Origin: Bacteroidales bacterium
Lineage (GTDB): Bacteria > Bacteroidota > Bacteroidia > Bacteroidales > VadinHA17
Length of the DNA stretch: 5,258 bases
Assembly (NCBI GenBank): GCA_015486475.1
Contig: WFRO01000535.1
Location: 1 to 5,258, forward strand
Direction: 5' to 3'
Shown: piece by piece, positions 1 to 4,367 of the stretch
How positions within the stretch are numbered: the first letter of the stretch is position 1
Layout: each line of letters starts with the position of its first letter
Notes under the pieces: generated by a model
The model's database searches: none
Told to the model about the DNA's origin: nothing
The model's input: the letters and a program-made list of their open reading frames with translations, nothing else
Made by a program: the position numbers and the translations under genes

Positions 1-47
1 ATACCCTCCTGAAGCGCCCCGTCAAAAGGAAAATCCCTGAAATGCAT
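1..47 (-). CDS. DEAD-box RNA helicase, N-terminal fragment (runs off window)
   Basis: On the minus strand an ATG at 47-45 opens a frame that stays open to the window edge and reads MHFRDFPFDGALQEG followed by Ile or Met. An in-frame TAA lies five codons upstream (62-60), so this ATG is the only nearby start. The pattern of a short aromatic-rich opening (F-x-D-F), then an acidic and leucine-containing stretch ending in EG(I), is how many Bacteroidota DEAD-box RNA helicases of the RhlE type begin, just before the Q-motif. Such enzymes unwind or remodel RNA duplexes using ATP in the cytoplasm. Only 15 full codons are visible and no catalytic motif is inside the window, so the family assignment is pattern recognition, not proof. 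A perfect TATTTTTG promoter element lies about 44 bases upstream of the start. The gene is divergent from the HAD phosphatase gene. Confidence 0.55.
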   Translation of the reverse strand, partial: MHFRDFPFDGALQEG

Positions 48-90
48 ATATAAAAAGGATTATGTCTGAATTCGGATCTTTCTGAAAATA

Positions 91-98
91 CAAAAATA
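91..98 (-). promoter_or_regulatory. Bacteroidota -7 promoter element for the helicase gene
   Basis: Read on the minus strand this is TATTTTTG, a perfect match to the Bacteroidota -7 consensus TANNTTTG. It would place transcription start near position 88 and give a leader of about 40 bases before the ATG at 47. No TTTG is present at the expected -33 position, so the call rests on one element and on its position upstream of a start codon. Confidence 0.45.
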
Positions 99-107
99 AT
101 ACTTTAT

Positions 108-141
108 TTTGAGCTTCCTCTGCCGGAGACCTATTTATTTG
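108..141 (+). promoter_or_regulatory. Possible promoter of the HAD phosphatase gene
   Basis: A TTTG at 108-111 is followed after 22 bases by TTTATTTG at 134-141, which matches the -7 consensus TANNTTTG except for T instead of A at its second base. The spacing is slightly longer than the usual 19 to 21. Transcription would begin only some 12 to 15 bases before the ATG at 160. The position is right but the match is imperfect. Confidence 0.3.
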
Positions 142-159
142 TTAAACAAAAGATAACCC

Positions 160-858
160 ATGACCGAAAAAACCTACCGTTCCGTCTTTTTCGACCTGGA
201 CAACACCCTTTGGGATTTTACCTCCAATTCCAGTGCCGCCTTCGGTATCCTGTATAAAAAGTACGGGTTCGATGAGAAAGGGATCTCCCTGGAAGATCTG
301 CTGAGAGTGTATCATCATTACAATGATCTCATGTGGGAAGAGTACCGGCAGGGCCGCATCGAAAAAGAGCTGTTGCGCTGGAAAAGGTTTTTTCTCACCC
401 TGCAGGAACTGGGTCTCCCCGATGAACAGCTGGCCCGGAAAATGGATGAAGATTATATCAGTACCAGCCGCCAGATGACAGGCCTGATCGAAGGCACTAC
501 AGAAATACTGGACTACCTCAAAGCTAAATATGCGCTCTACCTGCTCACCAACGGCTTCAATGAGGTGCAATTCACCAAGATCCGCAACAGTGGTCTGGAG
601 CCTTACTTCCGGAAGGTGATCACCTCCGAGATGGCCGGGGCCCTGAAACCCCACCTCCGTTTTTTCGAATATGCCCTGCAGCAAACCGGCTCACAGGCCG
701 GAAATTCGATCATGATCGGGGATGATGCAGAGACGGACATCCGGGGCGCCATGGCCGCCGGTATCGACACGGTACTGTTCAATCCCCGGGGGAAAGCCCA
801 TGAAACCCATCCCACCTATGAGATAAGAAAACTGGAAGAGCTGAAAAATATCCTGTAA
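160..858 (+). CDS. yjjG: YjjG-type HAD hydrolase, probable noncanonical pyrimidine nucleotidase
   Basis: The 232-residue protein is a complete haloacid dehalogenase superfamily phosphatase. Motif I is FFDLDNTLWD (residues 10-19), with the nucleophile Asp12 and the acid/base Asp14. Motif II is LLTNG, with Thr130. Motif III is Lys163 in ALKPH, and motif IV is IGDDAETD (186-193), with Asp188 and Asp189 binding Mg2+. Residues from about 20 to 110 form the helical C1 cap that selects the substrate. Length and motif spacing fit the YjjG/YfnB group, whose E. coli member dephosphorylates noncanonical pyrimidine nucleotides such as halogenated dUMP or dTMP in the cytoplasm (house-cleaning). HAD substrate specificity is hard to read from sequence, so the phosphatase call is firm and the nucleotidase call is inference. 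The ATG at 160 immediately precedes the conserved motif I segment, and there is no Shine-Dalgarno, as is normal in this phylum. Motif III has His164+1 (KPH) where many relatives have Asp or Ser. The gene stands alone: divergent from the helicase gene and convergent with the gene at 917-2179. Confidence 0.88.
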   Translation: MTEKTYRSVFFDLDNTLWDFTSNSSAAFGILYKKYGFDEKGISLEDLLRVYHHYNDLMWEEYRQGRIEKELLRWKRFFLTLQELGLPDEQLARKMDEDYISTSRQMTGLIEGTTEILDYLKAKYALYLLTNGFNEVQFTKIRNSGLEPYFRKVITSEMAGALKPHLRFFEYALQQTGSQAGNSIMIGDDAETDIRGAMAAGIDTVLFNPRGKAHETHPTYEIRKLEELKNIL

Positions 859-870
859 AACCCCGTTACT

Positions 871-882
871 CCGCCCGGGCGG
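871..882. repeat. GC-rich perfect palindrome between convergent genes
   Basis: CCGCCCGGGCGG is a perfect 12-bp palindrome starting 13 bases after the HAD stop codon. It could fold into a 4-bp GC stem with a 4-base loop. It is followed by a pyrimidine stretch (CTTCTCTT) and not by a clean T-run, so it may help end transcription but is not a textbook intrinsic terminator. Confidence 0.4.
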
Positions 883-890
883 CTTCTCTT

Positions 891-914
891 CCTGTCAGGG
901 ATGCCTGTCAGGCA
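891..914. repeat. Repeated CCTGTCAGG near-palindrome in the convergent spacer
   Basis: CCTGTCAGG occurs at 891-899 and again at 904-912, so the two copies are 13 bases apart. Each is symmetric around its central T, and the second is extended to TGCCTGTCAGGCA at 902-914. The repeat lies only two bases beyond the last base of the minus-strand gene stop. It may be a bidirectional hairpin region between two convergent genes. There is no T-run. Confidence 0.35.
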
Positions 915-916
915 GA

Positions 917-2179
917 TCAGTTTCCGAATCTCGGGTTGACCACATTATTGTAGATCGAACCGAACGTGTAGACAATGCCGATCTTCCCCTCGGCCCGGTA
1001 ACTTGTAGCCAGCTCCCGTATCCTCAGCAGCAACTCTTCCTCATTCAACTCACCTTTGACCAGCGAGAGCTGATCATTGATCCGTGCCACACTGCCATAA
1101 AGACGCAGGGAGAATCCTTTGAAGATACGGATCCTGAGAGCCCCGGCCAGTGAAAGACGGTTTTTACTGACGTCATGCATATAGGCCGATGCCAGCATGG
1201 AAACATTCACATATCCCCATTTCTGCTGTACCCTGAACGCCACCCGCAACTGTTGCTGGAACAAATTCTCCTGCATTTTGTTATAGATCGTGGTATCATG
1301 ATATTGCATAAACTGATATCCGATACCGTATAGGATGCGTAACTGTCTCCTTGTAGATTCGGAGTAGGGAAAGATATCATACTCAACTGACGGCACAATG
1401 TTAAACCCGACCTGGATATTCCTGTAACTCGATGAGCTCACATTATCAATCACACCCGCCGACCAGTGATCTGTCAGGCTTTTCACCATCAGATTGTCAT
1501 AGGACCAGTAGCTCCTGTAACGCAGGTAAGTAGTATCCTGGTAAATATATTTTCTGCTGTCTATGCTTTGATTGAATTCAAACTCCAGTTTCCAGTCAGG
1601 CGTGACCTTATAGGCAGAAGCAGAATTATCCCAGGATATTTCTTTTATGGATTGCTCTGAATCGAACTGGGGTTCGGTCTGAAGTTCAAACACCCAGTAA
1701 TTCCATTTATCTTTGACCTCCTGTTTTTTCAACCCTTCGGCAGGAGTGATCTTCACTTCCGAAGCCAAAGGTGTCCTGGCGACATAGCGCATGATCCCCA
1801 TTTTCATCATGTTCGTGCGCCCTTCCCGGATCCTGTCCCTTGTTTCATCGGGGCTGCTCGCATAGATCAGGGTATCATTCATCCCTTTGAACCGCTTCAA
1901 TCCCTGGAAAAAAATGGAATATTCATGTCCACCACTTCCCGTCGACTGGGAGGTCACCAGGATGTAAAGCTCTGCCACCCGCACATCCCGCACATAATTG
2001 ACATAGGGGATCTGTTCGCGGATATAGTCCATATCACAATAACGGCAGTCGATGAAAACTTTCAGCGCTTTGGATCGCAGATTATCTTCGCCCGTGGGAG
2101 GGGTAGTCTGTGCTTTCAGATTGTATCCCAGGACGAGGAGCCCCACGACCATGACACACATGTATTTTTTCTCTCTCAT
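917..2179 (-). CDS. Uncharacterised exported protein with predicted outer-membrane beta-barrel
   Basis: I do not recognise a named family with a known function. The 420-residue protein opens with a signal peptide: charged MREKK, a hydrophobic core to about residue 19, and a likely cut after KAQ or KA near residue 23. It is not a lipoprotein, since Cys8 lies before the core. Residues 38-145 form an alpha/beta-looking domain with Cys45 and Cys48 in a CxxC (DCRYCDMDYIR), then a strand (LYILVT) and a TGSGG loop. From about 159 to the end there are roughly eleven alternating, amphipathic, aromatic-rich segments separated by polar turns, as in an outer-membrane barrel of about 12 strands. The end, YTFGSIYNNVVNPRFGN, resembles the conserved tail of hypothetical proteins I recall from Bacteroidota. 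I infer an outer-membrane protein with a periplasmic N-terminal domain. A DUF481-like barrel is one alternative. The ATG at 2179 is chosen because it directly precedes the signal peptide. The gene is monocistronic, with its own promoter and a leader of about 60 bases. Confidence 0.8.
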   Translation of the reverse strand: MREKKYMCVMVVGLLVLGYNLKAQTTPPTGEDNLRSKALKVFIDCRYCDMDYIREQIPYVNYVRDVRVAELYILVTSQSTGSGGHEYSIFFQGLKRFKGMNDTLIYASSPDETRDRIREGRTNMMKMGIMRYVARTPLASEVKITPAEGLKKQEVKDKWNYWVFELQTEPQFDSEQSIKEISWDNSASAYKVTPDWKLEFEFNQSIDSRKYIYQDTTYLRYRSYWSYDNLMVKSLTDHWSAGVIDNVSSSSYRNIQVGFNIVPSVEYDIFPYSESTRRQLRILYGIGYQFMQYHDTTIYNKMQENLFQQQLRVAFRVQQKWGYVNVSMLASAYMHDVSKNRLSLAGALRIRIFKGFSLRLYGSVARINDQLSLVKGELNEEELLLRIRELATSYRAEGKIGIVYTFGSIYNNVVNPRFGN

Positions 2180-2210
2180 TTTTTATAATATTAACATGTA
2201 GCAATACCTG

Positions 2211-2233
2211 CCGGACCAGGAAGATCCTTCCGG
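2211..2233 (-). promoter_or_regulatory. Hairpin in the 5' leader of the exported-protein gene
   Basis: On the minus strand the 23 bases fold as CCGGA (5 bp), AGGA (4 bp), loop TCT, TCCT, a GG bulge, then TCCGG. All nine pairs are Watson-Crick. It lies entirely within the predicted transcript leader, about 30 bases upstream of the ATG, and is not followed by a U-run. It may stabilise the mRNA or act as a binding site. A function is inference. Confidence 0.5.
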
Positions 2234-2245
2234 ATCCTGTTATGT

Positions 2246-2276
2246 CAAAAATAAGAGGAAATGTCTGCTTTACAAA
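2246..2276 (-). promoter_or_regulatory. Bacteroidota-type promoter of the exported-protein gene
   Basis: On the minus strand TTTG (2276-2273) is followed after exactly 19 bases by TATTTTTG (2253-2246). Both match the Bacteroidota primary sigma consensus (TTTG at -33 and TANNTTTG at -7) with ideal spacing. Transcription would start near 2242, giving a leader of about 63 bases. This is the best promoter in the window and a strong sign of the phylum. Confidence 0.7.
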
Positions 2277-2352
2277 CTACAAAAAGACTAAGAATAAGTA
2301 ACTTAAGAAAATTTCAGAAAGTCTTCAGTTTGCTGAAAGAATAAACGATGAA

Positions 2353-2384
2353 GGAATATTGGAAAAATGGAATATTGGAATATT
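2353..2384. repeat. Octamer tandem array (GGAATATT, four units)
   Basis: Four contiguous 8-bp units start at 2353, 2361, 2369 and 2377. Units 1, 3 and 4 are GGAATATT and unit 2 is GGAAAAAT. A decayed partial unit (GGGATT) follows at 2385. It lies between the exported-protein promoter and the 3' end of dnaB. Confidence 0.85.
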
Positions 2385-2393
2385 GGGATTGAT

Positions 2394-2421
2394 ACTTAAC
2401 TCGTACCTCCAAACTCCATAC
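2394..2421. repeat. Heptamer array (consensus TCCAWAC)
   Basis: Units of 7 bp start at 2394, 2401, 2408 and 2415. The last two are TCCAAAC and TCCATAC, and the first two are degenerate (ACTTAAC, TCGTACC). Every unit ends in C, and the last three begin with TC on the plus strand. Confidence 0.6.
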
Positions 2422-2456
2422 TTGATCAAAGGTATAAGGTGGCAGGGGAAGGAAGG

Positions 2457-2505
2457 AGAAGGATGAAGGATAATTGTCGAACGACGAACGAAATCCGATG
2501 TCGGA
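2457..2505. repeat. Degenerate heptamer array, TC-phased on the minus strand
   Basis: Seven 7-bp windows starting at 2457 end in GGA or CGA on the plus strand, except the third. They include AGAAGGA, TGAAGGA and two identical adjacent CGAACGA units (2478-2491). On the minus strand six of the seven units therefore begin with TC, the same phasing seen on the plus strand upstream of ispE. The two identical units are certain; the extension is a weaker pattern. Confidence 0.5.
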
Positions 2506-2532
2506 GCGAAGCGGAGATCCCGATCTATCGGG
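2494..2532. repeat. REP-like pair of palindromes
   Basis: Two inverted repeats lie side by side: TCCGA/TCGGA with a 2-base centre (2494-2505), and CCCGAT/ATCGGG with a 2-base centre (2519-2532). Between them, CGGAG occurs at 2502-2506 and again at 2512-2516 with CGAAG between. Paired short GC-rich palindromes located 3' of a gene are the usual form of repetitive extragenic palindromes. Copy number elsewhere in the genome cannot be judged from one window. Confidence 0.45.
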
Positions 2533-2553
2533 GCTTAAAGCTTGAAGCTTGAA
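2533..2553. repeat. Heptamer tandem array (GCTTRAA, three units)
   Basis: Contiguous 7-bp units start at 2533 (GCTTAAA), 2540 (GCTTGAA) and 2547 (GCTTGAA). The array abuts the second palindrome of the REP-like pair and lies 30 bases beyond the dnaB stop. Confidence 0.75.
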
Positions 2554-2569
2554 ATATCAAGTACAAATA

Positions 2570-2588
2570 TTCTGATCCTGAATCAGAA
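2570..2588 (-). terminator. Inverted repeat over the dnaB stop codon, weak terminator candidate
   Basis: TTCTGAT (2570-2576) pairs perfectly with ATCAGAA (2582-2588) across a 5-base loop, and the dnaB TGA (2585-2583) lies in the stem. On the dnaB transcript the hairpin is followed by UAUUUGU. The stem has only two GC pairs and the U-run is broken, so it is a poor intrinsic terminator. The GC-rich hairpin at 2519-2532 may contribute more to 3'-end formation or mRNA protection. Confidence 0.25.
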
Positions 2589-4109
2589 AGGTGTTCCGCC
2601 GGGCCCGAAGGAGGGAGGGTTGTTGTAAAAATCATTATTGGGCAGGGCATTATCCTCGTTCATTTTAGATCCCAGCGTCACCGTTTTGGGCTCTTCCTCC
2701 AGTGCATCTTCCCATTCTTCAAGATCGGCGAATTTGGCCTGCTCTTCCTTGAAACGGAGACGGATGTCGCCGATGGGGCCATTGCGGTGCTTGGCCAGGA
2801 TGATCTCTGCGACTCCCCGTGTGGAGCGGCCTTCATCATCTTCCAGGATATTGTATTTCTCAGGCCGGTGGATGAACAGCACCATGTCGGCATCCTGCTC
2901 GATGGCTCCCGACTCACGCAGGTCGGACAGCTGGGGTCTTTTGTTCCCCGATCGCAGCTCCACGGAACGGTTCAGCTGGCTAAGGGCGATGATGGGCACA
3001 TCCAGCTCCTTGGCCACCGCCTTCAGGGTACGCGAGATCGTGCTTACCTCCTGCTCGCGATTCCCCCGTGTGTCACTGGGAGAGGACATCAGCTGCAGAT
3101 AGTCGACGATCACCACCTTCACATCATACTGCATCTTCAGACGCCGGCACTTAGCCCTGAACTCAAAGAGGGAGATAGCGGGGGTATCGTCAATATAGAT
3201 GGGAGCGTCGATCAGCTGTTTGATATTGGCTTCCAGGTGTTTCCACTCCTCATCCGACAGACGGCCGTTGCGCACCTTGCTCACCGGCAGTTCGGTCTCG
3301 GACACAATGAGACGGTTGACCAGCTGCAACGAGGACATCTCCAGGGAGAAGATGGCCACAGGACGTTCATGATCAATGGCGATGTTGCGGGCCATGGAGA
3401 GGGCAAAGGCCGTTTTCCCCATCGAGGGACGGGCCGCGATGATCACCAGGTCGGAGGGCTGCCATCCCGAGGTGAGACGGTCCAGCTTGGTGAACCCCGA
3501 GGGCACACCGCTGAGGTTGTCTTCCCGCTTGCCGGCCTCCTGGATCTGCTCAATAGCCTTGTGTACCAATGTGTTGATCTTGAGGGTCTCCTTCTTGATA
3601 TATCCTTCGGCGATCTGGAAAAGCTCCTGCTCGGAAAAGTTGAGCAGGTCATCCACATCGACGGTCTCATCGAACGAACGCTTTTGTATCTCGGAAGAGA
3701 CCCTTATCAGCTCCCGCTGTATGTATTTCTGCGCAATGATACGGGCATGATATTCAATGTGAGCCGCGGATATCACACGGCTGGTCAGCTGCGACAGATA
3801 ATAAGCCCCGCCGACGAGGTCCAGCTCCTCCCGTTTTTTCAGCTCCTCCTTGACCGTCAGGATATCCACCGGCCGCTGCTCGCGGGCCAGTTCCTGTATG
3901 GCCGCATAGATCTTCTGGTGCACCTCGGAGTAAAAGCTCTCAGGTGTCAGCAGGTCGAGCACGCCCAGGATCGCATCCTTCTCCAGCATGATGGCCCCCA
4001 GTACAGCCTCCTCCAGCTCCACCGCCTGAGGCGGTAGTTTACCCAGGTCCAGACCCTCCGCCACACGCTGCATGGGGGCACTTCTTTGCTTCTGTTTCTT
4101 TTCCGCCAT
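2583..4109 (-). CDS. dnaB: Replicative DNA helicase DnaB
   Basis: The 508-residue protein is a full-length hexameric 5'-3' helicase that unwinds DNA at the replication fork and binds DnaG primase. The N-terminal domain (about 26-130) contains the family's PQAVELEEAVLGAIM opening. A linker helix (about 150-190) leads to the RecA-like ATPase domain (about 195-465). Visible motifs are Walker A ARPSMGKT (226-233, Lys232), the catalytic Glu257 in FSLEMSS, Walker B VVIVDYLQL (332-340, Asp336), the sensor Gln378 in SQLNR, and the KHR arginine-finger segment (Lys440, Arg442). No intein interrupts the Walker or DYLQL sites, where inteins occur in some dnaB genes. Residues 470-508 are an acidic, then Asn/Pro/Gly-rich tail, probably disordered. 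The ATG at 4109 gives a Lys/Gln-rich leader of about 20 residues; Met13 is a less likely alternative. The gene is divergent from ispE, an adjacency I recall from other Bacteroidota, and has its own promoter element 21 bases upstream. Confidence 0.97.
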   Translation of the reverse strand: MAEKKQKQRSAPMQRVAEGLDLGKLPPQAVELEEAVLGAIMLEKDAILGVLDLLTPESFYSEVHQKIYAAIQELAREQRPVDILTVKEELKKREELDLVGGAYYLSQLTSRVISAAHIEYHARIIAQKYIQRELIRVSSEIQKRSFDETVDVDDLLNFSEQELFQIAEGYIKKETLKINTLVHKAIEQIQEAGKREDNLSGVPSGFTKLDRLTSGWQPSDLVIIAARPSMGKTAFALSMARNIAIDHERPVAIFSLEMSSLQLVNRLIVSETELPVSKVRNGRLSDEEWKHLEANIKQLIDAPIYIDDTPAISLFEFRAKCRRLKMQYDVKVVIVDYLQLMSSPSDTRGNREQEVSTISRTLKAVAKELDVPIIALSQLNRSVELRSGNKRPQLSDLRESGAIEQDADMVLFIHRPEKYNILEDDEGRSTRGVAEIILAKHRNGPIGDIRLRFKEEQAKFADLEEWEDALEEEPKTVTLGSKMNEDNALPNNDFYNNPPSFGPGGTPF

Positions 4110-4129
4110 CTCTTAAAATATTTACCCGT

Positions 4130-4137
4130 CAAAATTA
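4130..4137 (-). promoter_or_regulatory. Bacteroidota -7 promoter element of dnaB
   Basis: On the minus strand this reads TAATTTTG, a perfect TANNTTTG. It lies 20 bases upstream of the dnaB ATG, so the leader would be only about 15 bases. There is no TTTG at the normal -33 distance; the nearest one on this strand is within the palindrome at 4181-4194, which is too far away. Confidence 0.45.
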
Positions 4138-4180
4138 CGAAAACATACCCTTCCTGCCTATCCTTTTTCATCCTTTTATA

Positions 4181-4194
4181 AACAAAATTTTGTT
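4181..4194. promoter_or_regulatory. Perfect 14-bp palindrome in the dnaB-ispE spacer
   Basis: AACAAAATTTTGTT is exactly self-complementary and contains a TTTG on each strand. It lies 71 bases upstream of the dnaB start and 173 bases upstream of the ispE start. A dimeric repressor or activator site shared by the two divergent genes is possible, but AT-only palindromes of this kind also arise by chance in AT-rich spacers. Confidence 0.35.
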
Positions 4195-4204
4195 AGCCGA
4201 CGGT

Positions 4205-4224
4205 GGAAAAAAAATCCTTTTTTT
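4205..4224. other. A-tract/T-tract pair
   Basis: Eight A residues (4207-4214) and seven T residues (4218-4224) are separated by TCC and preceded by GG. Such phased homopolymer tracts bend DNA and could fold into an AT-only hairpin. The segment also resembles a -7 element on the plus strand (TTTTTTTG, 4218-4225), but with T in place of the key A. I assign no definite role. Confidence 0.3.
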
Positions 4225-4265
4225 GACAGATGATCCTGCTTGTCCCGTTACCGGAATTTTTTCCT

Positions 4266-4335
4266 TCAAAAATCAAAAATCATAGATCAAAACTCAAAAA
4301 TCGCCCATCATCATTCCTCATTCACCGATCCTTTC
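4266..4335. repeat. Ten-unit TC-phased heptamer array upstream of ispE
   Basis: Ten consecutive 7-bp units from 4266 to 4335 all begin with TC. TCAAAAA occurs three times (4266, 4273, 4294), with TCAAAAC and TCATAGA between, and the later units are more diverged (TCATCAT, TCCTCAT, TCACCGA and others). The array ends 32 bases before the ispE ATG. It stays open in the ispE frame, so it falsely extends the reading frame upstream. The translated extension shows a serine every seven residues, as expected from a 21-bp super-period of repeat DNA and not from a conserved protein. Confidence 0.75.
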
Positions 4336-4337
4336 CC

Positions 4338-4345
4338 TATCTTTA
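4338..4345 (+). promoter_or_regulatory. Possible -7 promoter element of ispE
   Basis: TATCTTTA matches TANNTTTG except for the final base. It lies 22 bases upstream of the ispE ATG, much like the spacing of the dnaB element to its start. No TTTG is found at -33, where the heptamer array lies. If real, transcription starts near 4350 and excludes the longer reading frame from 4230. Confidence 0.35.
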
Positions 4346-4367
4346 CCTGAAAAACCACCTACCGCCC

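Larger units (their letters stand above)
2180..2582. other. 403-bp gene-free region: promoter plus short-repeat mosaic
   Basis: No convincing coding frame is seen here on either strand. The first 100 bases are the leader and promoter of the exported-protein gene. From about 2350 the sequence is an almost continuous series of low-complexity units: an octamer array (2353-2384), a heptamer array (2394-2421), a second, more diverged heptamer array (2457-2505), two palindromes (2494-2532), and a GCTTRAA heptamer array (2533-2553). It ends in an inverted repeat over the dnaB stop codon. The region is far more purine-biased and AT-variable than the flanking genes. Confidence 0.75.

Noticed and set aside
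142..684. A 180-codon open frame antisense to the HAD gene
   Set aside because: It overlaps a HAD protein with all four motifs on the other strand, and its own product shows no domain.
2457..2553. A CRISPR array or direct-repeat locus
   Set aside because: The units are 7 bp, contiguous and without spacers, so this is a short tandem repeat region and not a CRISPR.
2787..4037. A 416-codon open frame on the plus strand, antisense to dnaB
   Set aside because: It lies wholly inside dnaB, which has every expected catalytic motif. The antisense product has no recognisable domain, and its composition is what codon bias on the opposite strand produces.
4230..4367. A 46-residue N-terminal extension of IspE starting at the ATG at 4230
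   Set aside because: The extension is mostly translated heptamer repeat, precedes the conserved IspE N-terminus and would include the likely ispE promoter. The ATG at 4368 gives the family's normal length.
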